Assembly (NCBI RefSeq): GCF_003111665.1
Contig: NZ_CP022188.1
Location: 3,224,001-3,288,000 of the forward strand
From: Parazoarcus communis
GTDB taxonomy: Bacteria > Pseudomonadota > Gammaproteobacteria > Burkholderiales > Rhodocyclaceae
Direction: 5' to 3'
DNA: 64,000 bases
The position numbers and the translations under genes were made by a program. Below, one piece after another: positions 38,020-46,612 of this stretch (position 1 is the first letter of the stretch; every line of letters starts with the position of its first letter). The notes beneath the pieces were generated by a model. The model did not search any database and was not told where the DNA came from. It saw nothing but the letters and a program-made list of their open reading frames with translations.

Positions 38020-39081
38020 GGTGTGGTCCCGCGCTTACTTCGCGGCGACCTTGCCCCACAGACGCAGACGCGACACGCCACCATCGGGAAAGATGTTGAA
38101 GCGCACGTGGCTCACCGTGCCGAGTTTCGCCAGCTCCTCGACATAGGTGTGGATCGAATCCGCCGCAAGCTTCTGCTCGGGCAGCAGGGTGTGCCAGAAC
38201 ATGCTCTCGGTGGTGATCGAGCGATCGGTGCCGCCGCTCACGAACGCGGCCTGTACCGAGCAACGGTCGGGGAAGTTGCCCTTGAAGAAGGCGGTGTCGA
38301 CCTCGATCTTCTCGATCGTGCCGGGCGCGCCCAGTTCGAGCACGCACCAGTCGTTGCCAGGCTCGCGGCGGCGACGGGTCTCCCAGCCGTCGCCCATGTT
38401 CTTGCCGGGGCCGGGCAGCATCAGCGCCGCGGCCGACGAACCGAAGCTGGCGTCGTTCCACGACACCGCACGTCCGCCGTTCTCCATCGCCACCAGATCG
38501 ACCAGCGCATCCGGCGCGGCATTCTCCAGTCCGCCCACCGGACGCCCATACACCCGCAGGCGGGCAATGCCGCCATCGGGGAAGATGTTGACGCGCAGAT
38601 GCGTCCACGCCGCGTCGCTCGCGCATTCGAGCAGATGGTGCGCGTTCGGGCCGAGCGGCGTGGCGGGCAGGATCTCGGTCCAGTTCGCGGCCTTGAGCAC
38701 CTCGACCTCGTCGGACTCGGACACGCAGGCCTCGATCGAGACCGCCGGCGGATAGTTGCCGGTGAAGTGGCTGGTATCGACGTCGAAGCCGCGAATCACC
38801 CCCTTCACGCCCAGCCTGACCAATGCCCAGTCATGGCCTGCCACGCGCTTGCGGCGCGACTCCCAGCCATCCATCCACTTGCCGTTGGTGTCGAACTTGC
38901 CGGGCACGAACTGCGCCGGCTCGGGGTTGAGCATGCGGGCGACTTCGGCAAAGAAGTCGTCGGACGCGAACAGCGCCTTCGCGCCCAGGCGGGTGCTGGC
39001 GAGATCGACCGAGCGCAACGCCCATTCGGGCAGGTCGGCGGGCTGGGCAAAGACGGGGGCGCCGGGGGTGTGACTGGCCAT
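37513..39081 (-). repeat. Duplicated alc-allA unit, copy 2
   Basis: This is the second copy of the unit described at 29730-31298. Both are in the same orientation, about 6.2 kb apart, and bracket the gntR, hpxA, permease, puuE and permease genes. Recombination between them would delete or amplify that block. Confidence 0.92.
38035..39081 (-). CDS. alc: Allantoicase, copy 2
   Basis: This 348-residue allantoicase differs from the first copy at about five residues (for example GHDW for GYDW near 73 and KAANW for TAASW near 130). Its upstream region lacks the tcgtatacaaa words found before copy 1, so its control is likely different. It lies in the same direction as uraD, puuD and uraH and may be co-expressed with them. 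Confidence 0.95.
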   Translation of the reverse strand: MASHTPGAPVFAQPADLPEWALRSVDLASTRLGAKALFASDDFFAEVARMLNPEPAQFVPGKFDTNGKWMDGWESRRKRVAGHDWALVRLGVKGVIRGFDVDTSHFTGNYPPAVSIEACVSESDEVEVLKAANWTEILPATPLGPNAHHLLECASDAAWTHLRVNIFPDGGIARLRVYGRPVGGLENAAPDALVDLVAMENGGRAVSWNDASFGSSAAALMLPGPGKNMGDGWETRRRREPGNDWCVLELGAPGTIEKIEVDTAFFKGNFPDRCSVQAAFVSGGTDRSITTESMFWHTLLPEQKLAADSIHTYVEELAKLGTVSHVRFNIFPDGGVSRLRLWGKVAAK

Positions 39082-39182
39082 GCTGTGATTCCTTGTGTTC
39101 TTTCAGATGTTCGGTGGCGTGGATTGAAGGCAGGATATTCCATGCAGCGCGCCGCGGAGTCCACCGCGCAACACCGTCCGCT

Positions 39183-39704
39183 TCATGCTAAAAGCGCGTA
39201 CAGCCGGAAGCGGGCAATCTGTGCAATCTCACCGAGGCATGTGGTGAATTCCGTCTGCGCGTCGTTCTGCAGCCGTGTTTCGATGGCATCCATGATCTGG
39301 TAGCGGGAACGGCCCTTCACTGCGATTACAAAGGGGAAGCCGAAGCGCTCGCGGTAGGCTGCATTAAGCGAGCGCAGACGCTGCAATTCCTCGGCGCTGC
39401 ACTGGTCGAGACCGGCACCGCGCTGCTCGCCGGTGGAGGCCGCCGTGAGGGTGCCGGAGGCCGCTTCCTTGCCGGCAAGTTCGGGGTGGGCGCGAATCAG
39501 TGCGAGCTGTTCGCCCTCGCTGGCTTCGGTCATCGCTGTGACCATTGCGGCATGCAGCGCGTCGATGCTGGGAAAGGGGCGGGCATGCCAGCTGCGCTCG
39601 GCGACCCAGGGCGAGTGCTCGAAGATGTCGCCGAGGCGGGCGACGAAATCCGGCTGAGAGAGTTCGGAGAGAGTGCTAAGGGCGGCGTCGGCAGAGGATG
39701 TCAT
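39183..39704 (-). CDS. uraD: OHCU decarboxylase
   Basis: This 173-residue enzyme decarboxylates 2-oxo-4-hydroxy-4-carboxy-5-ureidoimidazoline to S-allantoin. HPELAGKEAASGTLT (about 73-87, with the catalytic-region His), and FGFPFVIAVKGRS (about 124-136) are family marks. I used the inner ATG at 39704. It lies between the urate hydroxylase and the allantoicase genes, in step order of the pathway. Confidence 0.94.
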   Translation of the reverse strand: MTSSADAALSTLSELSQPDFVARLGDIFEHSPWVAERSWHARPFPSIDALHAAMVTAMTEASEGEQLALIRAHPELAGKEAASGTLTAASTGEQRGAGLDQCSAEELQRLRSLNAAYRERFGFPFVIAVKGRSRYQIMDAIETRLQNDAQTEFTTCLGEIAQIARFRLYALLA

Positions 39705-39784
39705 GGTCGCTTGCTTCCGGATCAGTGTTGCTTGCATCGGGTACTCGGTCGGACAGTGTGAGGGGCAGGGGTTGAAGGGGGCGT

Positions 39785-40978
39785 TCAGTCAGCGAGTCGG
39801 GCGCCTTGGGCGAACCAAGTGGCGACCTGTGTTCGTTCGTCTTCGGTGAGCTGAGTGAGGTTCCCCAGCGGCATGTAGCCACTTGCAACCGTCTCTGCCA
39901 TCTTTGCCGCATGCTGACCGATTTGTTCGGGCGTTTCCAGCATCACGCCCTTGGGGGCCTGCGCAAAGCCGTCCCAGGTGGGCTGTGCGGCGTGACACGT
40001 AACGCAGCGCTTCTCGGTGATCTGCTTGATCGTGGCAAAGCCCACCTTGTCGCCATCGGCATTCACCGCCTTGGGCGCCATCAGCACGATCAGCAGCCCG
40101 ATGAGTGCCATGCCGGCAGCGGGCAGCCACCACTTCAGCTGACCGCGGTGACGCAGCACGAAGAACTGCCGGATCAGCACGCCGGCAATCATCATCACCG
40201 CGAGTACCAGCCACCCGTACTTGTTGGCATAGGTCATCGGGTAGTGGTTGCTGATCATGATCAGCAGTACCGGCAGGGTGAAATAGGTGTTGTGCACCGA
40301 GCGCTGTTTGCCCACCATACCCGGTCGCGGGTCGACCGGCTGGCCGGCGCGGATCTGCGCCACCATCCGCTTCTGGCCTGGAATGATGTGGAAGAACACG
40401 TTGGCCGCCATCATGGTGCCCAGCATGGCGCCGACGTGGATATAGGCGCCACGGGCCGAGAACACCTGGTGCAGCACCCAGTTGCATACCATCACCAGCA
40501 CGAATACCAGCGCGGCCAGCAGCGTGTCGCGGCCCATCAGATTGCGGCACATCAGGTCGTACACCGCCCAGCCGCCGGCGAGAAAGGCGATTGAGATCAG
40601 GATGGCGGTGGCAGGCGTGAGCGCCATCACCTGGTTGTCGATGAGGTAGCTCGAGGCCCCGATCCAGTACACGATGGCGAGCATGCCCATGCCCGACAGC
40701 CAGGTGGTGTAGGCCTCCCATTTCGACCAGTGCAGGTCTTCGGTGAGGGGCTCGTCCTTGGGGCCAGTGAGGAATTTCTGGCTGCAGTAGAAACCGCCCC
40801 CATGCACGCCCCACAGCTCGCCGAACACGCCGCGCTTTGCATCCTGGGGTTTCTTGGGCGGTTGCAGCGAGGTGTCCAGCATCACGAAGTAAAAGGACGC
40901 GCCAATCCATGCCACGCCTGCGATGAGGTGGAGCCAGCGCATCAGCAGGTTGGCCCAGTCGAGAAGGTAAGCTTCCAT
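39785..40978 (-). CDS. puuD: Membrane urate hydroxylase with C-terminal cytochrome c domain (PuuD)
   Basis: This 397-residue protein oxidises urate to 5-hydroxyisourate at the inner membrane. An N-terminal region with about eight membrane segments starts MEAYLLDWANLLMRW. A C-terminal class I cytochrome c domain carries the heme motif CVTCH (325-329) and a likely axial Met in GYMPLGN. Electrons would go to the respiratory chain instead of making peroxide as soluble uricase does. The ATG at 40978 was chosen because the first helix follows at once; the longer frame overlaps uraH. Confidence 0.93.
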   Translation of the reverse strand: MEAYLLDWANLLMRWLHLIAGVAWIGASFYFVMLDTSLQPPKKPQDAKRGVFGELWGVHGGGFYCSQKFLTGPKDEPLTEDLHWSKWEAYTTWLSGMGMLAIVYWIGASSYLIDNQVMALTPATAILISIAFLAGGWAVYDLMCRNLMGRDTLLAALVFVLVMVCNWVLHQVFSARGAYIHVGAMLGTMMAANVFFHIIPGQKRMVAQIRAGQPVDPRPGMVGKQRSVHNTYFTLPVLLIMISNHYPMTYANKYGWLVLAVMMIAGVLIRQFFVLRHRGQLKWWLPAAGMALIGLLIVLMAPKAVNADGDKVGFATIKQITEKRCVTCHAAQPTWDGFAQAPKGVMLETPEQIGQHAAKMAETVASGYMPLGNLTQLTEDERTQVATWFAQGARLAD

Positions 40979-41012
40979 CGTTGTGATTTTCCGTATGCCG
41001 GCAATCGCCGGG

Positions 41013-41363
41013 TCAGCTGCCGCGGTAGGTCGAGTAGCTCCACGGCGAGACCAGGAGCGGAACGTGGTAGTGCGCGGCCGGGTCGGCGACACCGAAGCGC
41101 AGTACCACCTCATCAACGAAAGGGGGCTCCGGCAGTGTGTTGTCGAAAGCGCGGAAGTAGTCGCCGGCGCCAAACACGATCTCGTAGCGGCCGGCTTCCA
41201 GCGCGGGGCCTTCCAGCAGTGGCTGATCGCAGCGACCGTCGTGGTTGGTAACGGCACGGGCCACTTCGCGGCGCTCGCCGTCGAGGCGGTAAACCGCGAC
41301 CGCAATGCCCTTGCCGGGCTTGCCGTTTGCCGTGTCGAGCACGTGCGTGGTGAGTCGTCCCAT
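41013..41363 (-). CDS. uraH: 5-hydroxyisourate hydrolase (transthyretin-like)
   Basis: This 116-residue enzyme hydrolyses 5-hydroxyisourate to OHCU. The N-terminal LTTHVLDTANGKP and the C-terminal YRGS tetrapeptide are the diagnostic signatures, and HYHVPLLVSPWSYSTYRGS closes the active site. It precedes puuD by 34 bases, so the first two steps after urate are coupled. Confidence 0.97.
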   Translation of the reverse strand: MGRLTTHVLDTANGKPGKGIAVAVYRLDGERREVARAVTNHDGRCDQPLLEGPALEAGRYEIVFGAGDYFRAFDNTLPEPPFVDEVVLRFGVADPAAHYHVPLLVSPWSYSTYRGS

Positions 41364-41789
41364 GTCGAAATCTCCTGAAGCCTTCGTTACCCGGAGTTTA
41401 AGGGGGCTGGCGCGCGGCGAAACCCGAAAATTGCAATAAGCGATATGCGCTGCAGCAAATGTCGCAGACCGAAACGTGTGGCAGCGCTGGAAACACTGCT
41501 ACTTAAAGGGTTGGCTTCAAGCAGCGGACTTGCACGCAGCAGCTCAACGCAGGGCAGTGCCGGCAAAAAGCGGCAGATGTTGCCGGCGCTGCCGCAGACG
41601 GCCAGCGCGCCGAAGAGGGCAGGGCGTGTGCCGGTGTGTGATGAATGTGCGTAAAAACAAGCGCTTGCACGATGGTTTGCCGGGTATTCATCCATATCGA
41701 ATGCGCACCGTAGCCCTGGCACGAAACTCGCAATGTTCTGTCCGAATGCAGGCCGTTTGTGGTCTGCCGGCATCAAACGGAGGTTTGCG
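41364..41789. other. Divergent gap between uraH and HD-domain gene
   Basis: This 426-base gap contains several short open frames but none with a ribosome site, codon bias or recognisable product. It should carry the promoters of the uraH-puuD-uraD run and of the HD-domain gene. Confidence 0.4.
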
Positions 41790-42956
41790 ATGGCTGACTC
41801 GATACTGCGCCCGGTGACACTCGCTCCCGGATTGGTCGGGAAACCCTCGCCCTGCGATCTATTTGACGTGCGCGGCACGCTGCTGCTGCGTGAAGGGGTG
41901 GAGATCAGCCCATCGATGAGCGTCGGCCCGAGCGAACGCCGCCTGTATTGTCGTGCGTCGCAAGCCGAGCGCGTGTCCGATGCCGAGCCGCTCAAGGTTC
42001 TGCGCGATATCGGCACCGCACTGGCGATGCTCGACGAGCTCATCATCAGCGGTCAGCAGGTTACCGCCGGAGAATTTCTGTCGCTTGCGAGCGAAACCTA
42101 CGCGACCTGGATGATCGACCCCGACGCCTGCATCGGCTTCGCAAGAATGGAGCAGTACGACCGCCCGAGCGTCTGCCACGCCATCCTTGCCGCACTCTTC
42201 GCGGCCGAGCTCGCCGCAGCGCACGGCTTCACCCGGCAGGAAAGCATCGAACTGATCGGCGCAGCCCTCACCATGAATCTTGGCAGCATGCGTCTGCACG
42301 ACCGCATGTTCGCTCACGTCGGCCAGCCCGACCCGGAAGCCCGCGCTGCCATCGACGCCCACCCGGCGCTGGCCGCGCAGTTGCTCCACCGCATCGATGG
42401 CATCCCCGAAACCTGGCGCACTGCCGTCATGCAGCACCACGAAAGCTTTGACGGCAGCGGCTATCCGCTCGGGCTCGTTCGAACCGAAGTCTCGCTGCAG
42501 GGCCGCATGCTGCATGTGGCCGACGTGCTCGCCGCGCGTCTGCGCGAACGTAAGCGCCGTGGCCCGCTGTTCTGGAGCCTGCACCAGGCCCGCGACCCGC
42601 AGCGTCTGCTGCAGCACGTGTTCGGCCCCGACCTCGACCGCCTCGACCACATCCTGGCGCGTCTGCTAATGGGTCGCCTCGGCAGCTTCCCGCCGGGCAG
42701 CGTGGTGCGCCTTTCCAACGGCGAAATGGGCATCATCAGCCGCCGCACCGCCGAAGCCGACGGTACTCCGCGCGAAGTGCTCGCCTTCCTCGACCCCAGC
42801 GGCCGCCCGCAGCACGTACCGCGTCCGCGCCGCATCGGCCCGCGCGACTGCCGCATCCAGGGCTACGCCCACGACGACCAGCCCCGCCTCCCGCCCTACG
42901 ACTGGCAGTCGATCTGGGGCTATCAGCAGGCATCCGCCAGCACCAAACTGATGTAA
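41790..42956 (+). CDS. Degenerate HD-GYP domain protein
   Basis: This 388-residue cytosolic protein resembles cyclic-di-GMP phosphodiesterases of the HD-GYP class. The GYP-type segment HHESFDGSGYPLG (about 214-226) is intact. The position where the HD dyad should stand reads ALTMNLGSM (about 171-179), so the catalytic metal pair is lost. The protein may be a cyclic-di-GMP or regulatory receiver instead of an enzyme. The ATG follows GGAGG at good distance. Confidence 0.82.
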   Translation: MADSILRPVTLAPGLVGKPSPCDLFDVRGTLLLREGVEISPSMSVGPSERRLYCRASQAERVSDAEPLKVLRDIGTALAMLDELIISGQQVTAGEFLSLASETYATWMIDPDACIGFARMEQYDRPSVCHAILAALFAAELAAAHGFTRQESIELIGAALTMNLGSMRLHDRMFAHVGQPDPEARAAIDAHPALAAQLLHRIDGIPETWRTAVMQHHESFDGSGYPLGLVRTEVSLQGRMLHVADVLAARLRERKRRGPLFWSLHQARDPQRLLQHVFGPDLDRLDHILARLLMGRLGSFPPGSVVRLSNGEMGIISRRTAEADGTPREVLAFLDPSGRPQHVPRPRRIGPRDCRIQGYAHDDQPRLPPYDWQSIWGYQQASASTKLM

Positions 42957-43002
42957 AACGGGGCACGAATGTCAGGGAGTACGCTTTTGCGGCCTCAAAG
43001 GC

Positions 43003-43031
43003 TTGAACACAGCCGCGAGCTGTTGTATATT
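43003..43031 (+). promoter_or_regulatory. Promoter of tRNA-Thr
   Basis: TTGAAC and TATATT are separated by exactly 17 bases. The stretch after the -10 is GC-rich, as usual for stringently controlled stable-RNA promoters, and the tRNA begins 12 bases later. Confidence 0.85.
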
Positions 43032-43042
43032 CCGCGCTCTTC

Positions 43043-43118
<76 letters not shown>

Positions 43119-43123
43119 AAAAT

Positions 43124-43160
43124 CAAGGGCTTAGAGGTTTTCCTCTAAGCCCTTGTTCAT
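43124..43160 (+). terminator. Terminator of tRNA-Thr
   Basis: A 14-base-pair stem (caagggcttagagg / cctctaagcccttg) starts five bases after the tRNA and is followed by a T-rich stretch. Confidence 0.85.
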
Positions 43161-43450
43161 TTTCAGACGCCGTGTAGACATCCGGTTCGTCGAAGATCCA
43201 CGTGTTTTCGGTGTTGGAAATTGCGCTTCGTGGCAGGTTGTGTGCCAGCCGTGCATGTCTTCTTTCGGGTTGTACGGCCTGGCACCTCTGCCGCACTCTT
43301 CATGGAATGACTGGTTCGGTGATGACTGACAACACCTTGTCCGAAGCGGGCAGTCAGCTCGCGCGGGTCTAGCGACAGGGCGCTACTGACAGCTGTTCCA
43401 TAGCGCCCAGGGATATTGAACGATAGACCTTCAGTTGGCCTGGCTACTGG
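43161..43450. other. Gap after tRNA-Thr
   Basis: About 290 bases without a recognisable gene. Together with the repeat copy that follows, this stretch runs up to the thiol cassette. No copy of the tRNA 3' end was found further right, so an integrase-type attachment site is not supported. Confidence 0.4.
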
Positions 43451-43506
43451 TTTCGACCCAAAACGGAAGTTGCCGGACTATTCAGAGGTCGATGTACTCT
43501 GACCCC
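43451..43506 (+). repeat. Short dispersed repeat, copy A
   Basis: This 56-base segment begins tttcgacccaaaacgga and continues with gttgccgga. Related segments lie at 46083-46138 (same strand) and 47631-47685 (opposite strand). It lies about 200 bases before the thiol cassette. Confidence 0.7.
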
Positions 43507-43710
43507 CTTGATCCGCCTGGCAGTTCGCCGGACGGCGGTCTCGGGACCGCATTGTGGCAACTGCCAGCCCGTTTCGATGAGGCAGGGCGCGTGTGCTGCC
43601 ACGTTCCGTGTGCTTCAAGCTGAATCCTTTTAGCACCTCGTTCGTCTTCTTTGTTGACCGTTCAGTGCGAGCAATCTGCTATCGCCGGACAGCAACATTG
43701 GAGATGAAAC

Positions 43711-44748
43711 ATGACCGCCCTCGCCATGCGTTGGTCGCAACGCAGCCCTCGGACATTTCTGCCACTGGCGGCCTTGCTTTGGTGGGGGCTGTACCAAACA
43801 CTGATTCCGCTCTCGGAAGGAGTGGTTGCCGCTCTGCCAGTGGCGCGAGAGAGCCATCTTGGCGGCGCACTGCAATTCTTCTTCTACGACACGCCCAAGG
43901 TGCTGCTCCTTCTGACGGGCATTGTGTTCGTCATGGGCATGATCAACAGCTATTTCACGCCAGAGCGCACCCGCGCCTTACTGGCCGGCCGAAGCGAAGG
44001 GCTAGCCAACGTGATGGCTGCTTCGCTGGGCATCGTCACGCCGTTCTGCTCCTGCTCGGCGGTGCCGCTCTTCATTGGCTTTGTGCAGGCAGGTGTTCCT
44101 CTGGGGGTGACGTTCTCTTTCCTGATTGCTGCTCCGATGGTCAATGAGGTGGCATTGACGCTGCTGTTTGGCATGTTTGGCTGGAAAGTGGCGATGCTGT
44201 ACCTGGGGCTTGGCCTGTCGGTGGCCATTGTGTCTGGCTGGATCATCGGACGATTGAAGATGGAAGCACACCTGGAAGACTGGGTGCGCAACATGCCCAA
44301 GACCAACGCGCAGTTCTCAGCCGCTGCAATGAGCCTGAGTGAGCGTATCGATGCCGGTTTTCAGAGTGTGCGTGACATCGTCGGCAGGGTCTGGCCCTAC
44401 ATTCTGGCGGGCATTGCCATCGGGGCAGGCATTCACGGTTATGTACCGGAAGACTTCATGGCCAGCTTCATGGGTAAGGAAGCGTGGTGGTCGGTGCCGC
44501 TGGCCGTGGTGATCGGCGTACCGATGTACACCAACGCCGCTGGCGTGATTCCCATCGTTCAAGCCCTGCTGGCCAAGGGGGCGGCACTGGGTACGGTGCT
44601 GGCCTTCATGATGAGTGTGATTGCCTTGTCGCTGCCGGAGATGGTCATTCTGCGCAAGGTACTGAAAATCAGGCTGATAGCGACGTTCATCGGCGTCGTC
44701 GCCACCGGCATTCTGATCGTGGGTTATGTATTCAACTGGGTTCTATAA
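43711..44748 (+). CDS. CSCS-motif permease (UPF0718/ArsP-like)
   Basis: This 345-residue inner-membrane protein has about ten membrane segments and the conserved TPFCSCSAVP motif (about residues 110-119) of the DUF318/UPF0718 permease family, to which the methylarsenite exporter ArsP belongs. A second conserved stretch is GVPMYTNAAGVIPI. The next gene encodes a small thioredoxin-like protein with two cysteines, a common partner. Cargo could be an organoarsenical, a metal or a sulfur compound; sequence alone does not decide. Confidence 0.85.
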   Translation: MTALAMRWSQRSPRTFLPLAALLWWGLYQTLIPLSEGVVAALPVARESHLGGALQFFFYDTPKVLLLLTGIVFVMGMINSYFTPERTRALLAGRSEGLANVMAASLGIVTPFCSCSAVPLFIGFVQAGVPLGVTFSFLIAAPMVNEVALTLLFGMFGWKVAMLYLGLGLSVAIVSGWIIGRLKMEAHLEDWVRNMPKTNAQFSAAAMSLSERIDAGFQSVRDIVGRVWPYILAGIAIGAGIHGYVPEDFMASFMGKEAWWSVPLAVVIGVPMYTNAAGVIPIVQALLAKGAALGTVLAFMMSVIALSLPEMVILRKVLKIRLIATFIGVVATGILIVGYVFNWVL

Positions 44749-44758
44749 GGAGATTGAG

Positions 44759-44995
44759 ATGAAAGACATCAAGGTTCTGGGTACAGGATGTGCCAACTGC
44801 AAGACCACCATCGCGCTGATCGATCAGGTCGCCCAGGCGAAAGGCATTCCGGTATCGCTGCAAAAAGTCGAAGAACTCAAGGACATCATGAGTTACGGTG
44901 TGATGAGCACGCCGGGCGTGGTGATCAACGGGAAGGTCGTTCACGCGGGCGGTATTCCGTCCCGCGACAAGATCGAGCAATGGTTGAGTGCATGA
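44759..44995 (+). CDS. Thioredoxin-like small redox protein (CANC)
   Basis: This 78-residue protein is of the redox-active disulfide protein 2 type: LGTGCANCKTT with Cys11 and Cys14, and the cis-proline loop STPGVVINGK. AAGGAG precedes the ATG. It begins ten bases after the permease stop and is separated from the rhodanese gene by only seven bases, so it may transfer electrons or thiols for the permease. Confidence 0.9.
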   Translation: MKDIKVLGTGCANCKTTIALIDQVAQAKGIPVSLQKVEELKDIMSYGVMSTPGVVINGKVVHAGGIPSRDKIEQWLSA

Positions 44996-45002
44996 GGCGC
45001 CC

Positions 45003-45416
45003 ATGATGACAGGCGATCAGAGAACGCTCGACAACGCACGCCAATACTGCCCCACCCTGACCCTGCGCAAGGTAACGGAGGAAGGCGCTTTGCTGGTCGA
45101 TGTGCGCGAGCCAGCGGAAATTGCCGCACTGGCATTTGACGTACCCAAGGTCATCGCCATGCCGATGAGCGAATTTGTGCAGCGATTCATGGAGTTGCCG
45201 CGCGATCAGGCGTTGATTCTGGCGTGCTCCACTGGCGAACGCAGTTTGAAAGCGACCTGCTTTTTGATAAATCATGGATACGACAAGGTCGCCAACATGG
45301 AAGACGGTGTCAAGAAGTGGGTGCGCAAGGGCTTTCCGGTGCGGGGTGATACGTCATCGCTGGCCAGCAATTCGGCCTGCTGCGCTCCGTCACCACCTTC
45401 CGAAAAATGCTGTTGA
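45003..45416 (+). CDS. Rhodanese-domain sulfurtransferase with Cys-rich tail
   Basis: This 137-residue protein has a single rhodanese domain with LVDVREPAE (about 31-39) and the persulfide-forming Cys75 in ACSTGERS. A C-terminal tail of about 20 residues carries two CC pairs (ACCAP and the terminal KCC), which may bind metal or accept sulfur. It lies seven bases after the thioredoxin-like gene. Two adjacent ATG-containing starts are possible; the one used is closest to the ribosome-site region. Confidence 0.9.
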   Translation: MMTGDQRTLDNARQYCPTLTLRKVTEEGALLVDVREPAEIAALAFDVPKVIAMPMSEFVQRFMELPRDQALILACSTGERSLKATCFLINHGYDKVANMEDGVKKWVRKGFPVRGDTSSLASNSACCAPSPPSEKCC

Positions 45417-45444
45417 ACTGAATTCCGTTACGTTGGAGAAAGAT

Positions 45445-45864
45445 ATGGAAAACGCCCCCCAGAAAATGCAATTCGCCGTCCGAGCAAGGCGAAATGACAC
45501 TCACGGCAGCGAGGCTCAGTGCAAATCCGCATCAATCGCGCTGGATACCGATCTCGCCGGACGCACCGACGCCTTCAACCCTGCCGAGCTGCTGTTGGCT
45601 GCGCTCTCGGCGTGCATGATAAAGGGCATTGAGCGGGTGGTGCCGATGCTCAAGTTTGAGCTGAGAGGCGTGGAAGTGCTCGTGGATGGCGTGCGCCAGG
45701 ATGTGCCGCCAAAGATGGAGAGTATTCGCTACGAAATCATTGTGGATACCGATGAATCAGACCGACGCATCGAGCTGCTCCATGAAAATGTCAGGAAGTA
45801 CGGCACTGTGTTCAATACAGTGGCACCCGGCACGGATTTGTCTGGTGTCATGCATCGACAATGA
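45445..45864 (+). CDS. OsmC-family protein
   Basis: This 139-residue protein has the OsmC fold, with NPAELLLAALSACM around Cys57. The second, resolving cysteine of OsmC/Ohr peroxidases appears to be missing: the late strand reads YGTVFNTV. It may therefore be a thiol carrier or a one-Cys variant. GGAG precedes the ATG. It closes the four-gene cassette, after which the DNA becomes gene-poor. Confidence 0.88.
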   Translation: MENAPQKMQFAVRARRNDTHGSEAQCKSASIALDTDLAGRTDAFNPAELLLAALSACMIKGIERVVPMLKFELRGVEVLVDGVRQDVPPKMESIRYEIIVDTDESDRRIELLHENVRKYGTVFNTVAPGTDLSGVMHRQ

Positions 45865-45938
45865 ACCAGTCCATGGTGTCGGCCATTCATCACGGAATTC
45901 GTTCGTTTTCAGGAATCATAAGGGGGCAGGGAATCAAA

Positions 45939-45960
45939 GGGGGCAGAGTCGATTGATTCG
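45939..45960 (-). repeat. Half copy D of the dispersed repeat
   Basis: The segment ggggcagagtcgattgattc closely matches ggggcagagtcgatcgatcc at the left end of copy C (47631). Only the outer part of the repeat is present here. Confidence 0.55.
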
Positions 45961-46082
45961 GCCTGACTTTCTGTTGGTCCTCAAAGCTTCACCGAACTCC
46001 ATCGGGCGGAAATACGTCGGTTACCTGTTGTTCAACCCTGCTGGGCCACAAGCGACATCTTTCCTGTCAGCCGAACGCGAAT

Positions 46083-46138
46083 CTTCGACCCAAAACGGAG
46101 GTTGCCGGAGTATTTAGAAATCGGTGAACTTTGACCTC
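46083..46138 (+). repeat. Short dispersed repeat, copy B
   Basis: This copy begins cttcgacccaaaacgga and continues with ggttgccgga, then diverges from copy A more strongly in its second half. Confidence 0.7.
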
Positions 46139-46441
46139 TTTGATCCACCCGGCGTTGTAGTCACGAATCACTTTCACGACCCTCTGTGGCGGCGCACTGT
46201 CTGGCAGGGGACGAAATCTTGACATGACCGGATTATCGCCACAGTTTTCGCTGCGTGCGGATGCGGGGTGGCGTTATATGCAATTTGACGTAGGGTGCAT
46301 GCGGCGCTATTGCCGGAACAGGAAGCGCATCAGCGTCGCTGCGACGCACGGAGAATGCAGTGTCGGTTTTTTTTACGCTTGCGCTCACTGATTTGCCATG
46401 AACCTGAAAAAAGTGAATAAAATCAGTGGTTATAGTGAATG

Positions 46442-46457
46442 CGGCAGGAATCTTGCG
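46442..46457 (+). promoter_or_regulatory. Possible sigma-54 promoter of the PEP-CTERM gene
   Basis: The segment cggcaggaatcttgcg has GG and GC dinucleotides separated by exactly ten bases and a TTGC at the -12 side, as in the TGGCAC-N5-TTGC consensus. It lies about 156 bases before the start codon. PEP-CTERM genes of related bacteria are known to use RpoN with PrsK/PrsR. Confidence 0.45.
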
Positions 46458-46612
46458 TGCCTTCAATTTGCTTACTTTTAGATTATGCTTTCAGTTTCTT
46501 GTGCGCGGCCGATCACGTAGCAGACCAAACCGTGTGAGTTGGCTGCCTATGTAAAAAGGTAGATAACAAGGCATTGAAGGTGTAGAAAACCTCAACGAGG
46601 GAGGGAGCAACT

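Larger units (their letters stand above)
45865..46612. other. Gene-poor gap with repeats and a sigma-54-like site
   Basis: This 748-base gap has no convincing gene. It holds a GGGGGCAG doublet near 45923-45948, a half copy of the dispersed repeat at 45939-45960, repeat copy B at 46083-46138 and a possible sigma-54 promoter at 46442-46457. Base composition is lower in GC than the core genes, which fits acquired DNA. Confidence 0.5.

Noticed and set aside
37429..39303. 624-codon open frame on the + strand, with a counterpart at 29775-31304
   Set aside because: Both are antisense shadows of the duplicated alc-allA unit. Their similarity to each other simply reflects the duplication.
41445..41817. 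Several short frames between uraH and the HD-domain gene
   Set aside because: None has a ribosome site or a conserved-looking product; they overlap one another on both strands.
46233..46466. 77-codon frame on the - strand before the PEP-CTERM gene
   Set aside because: It overlaps the likely promoter, lacks a ribosome site and has no recognisable features.
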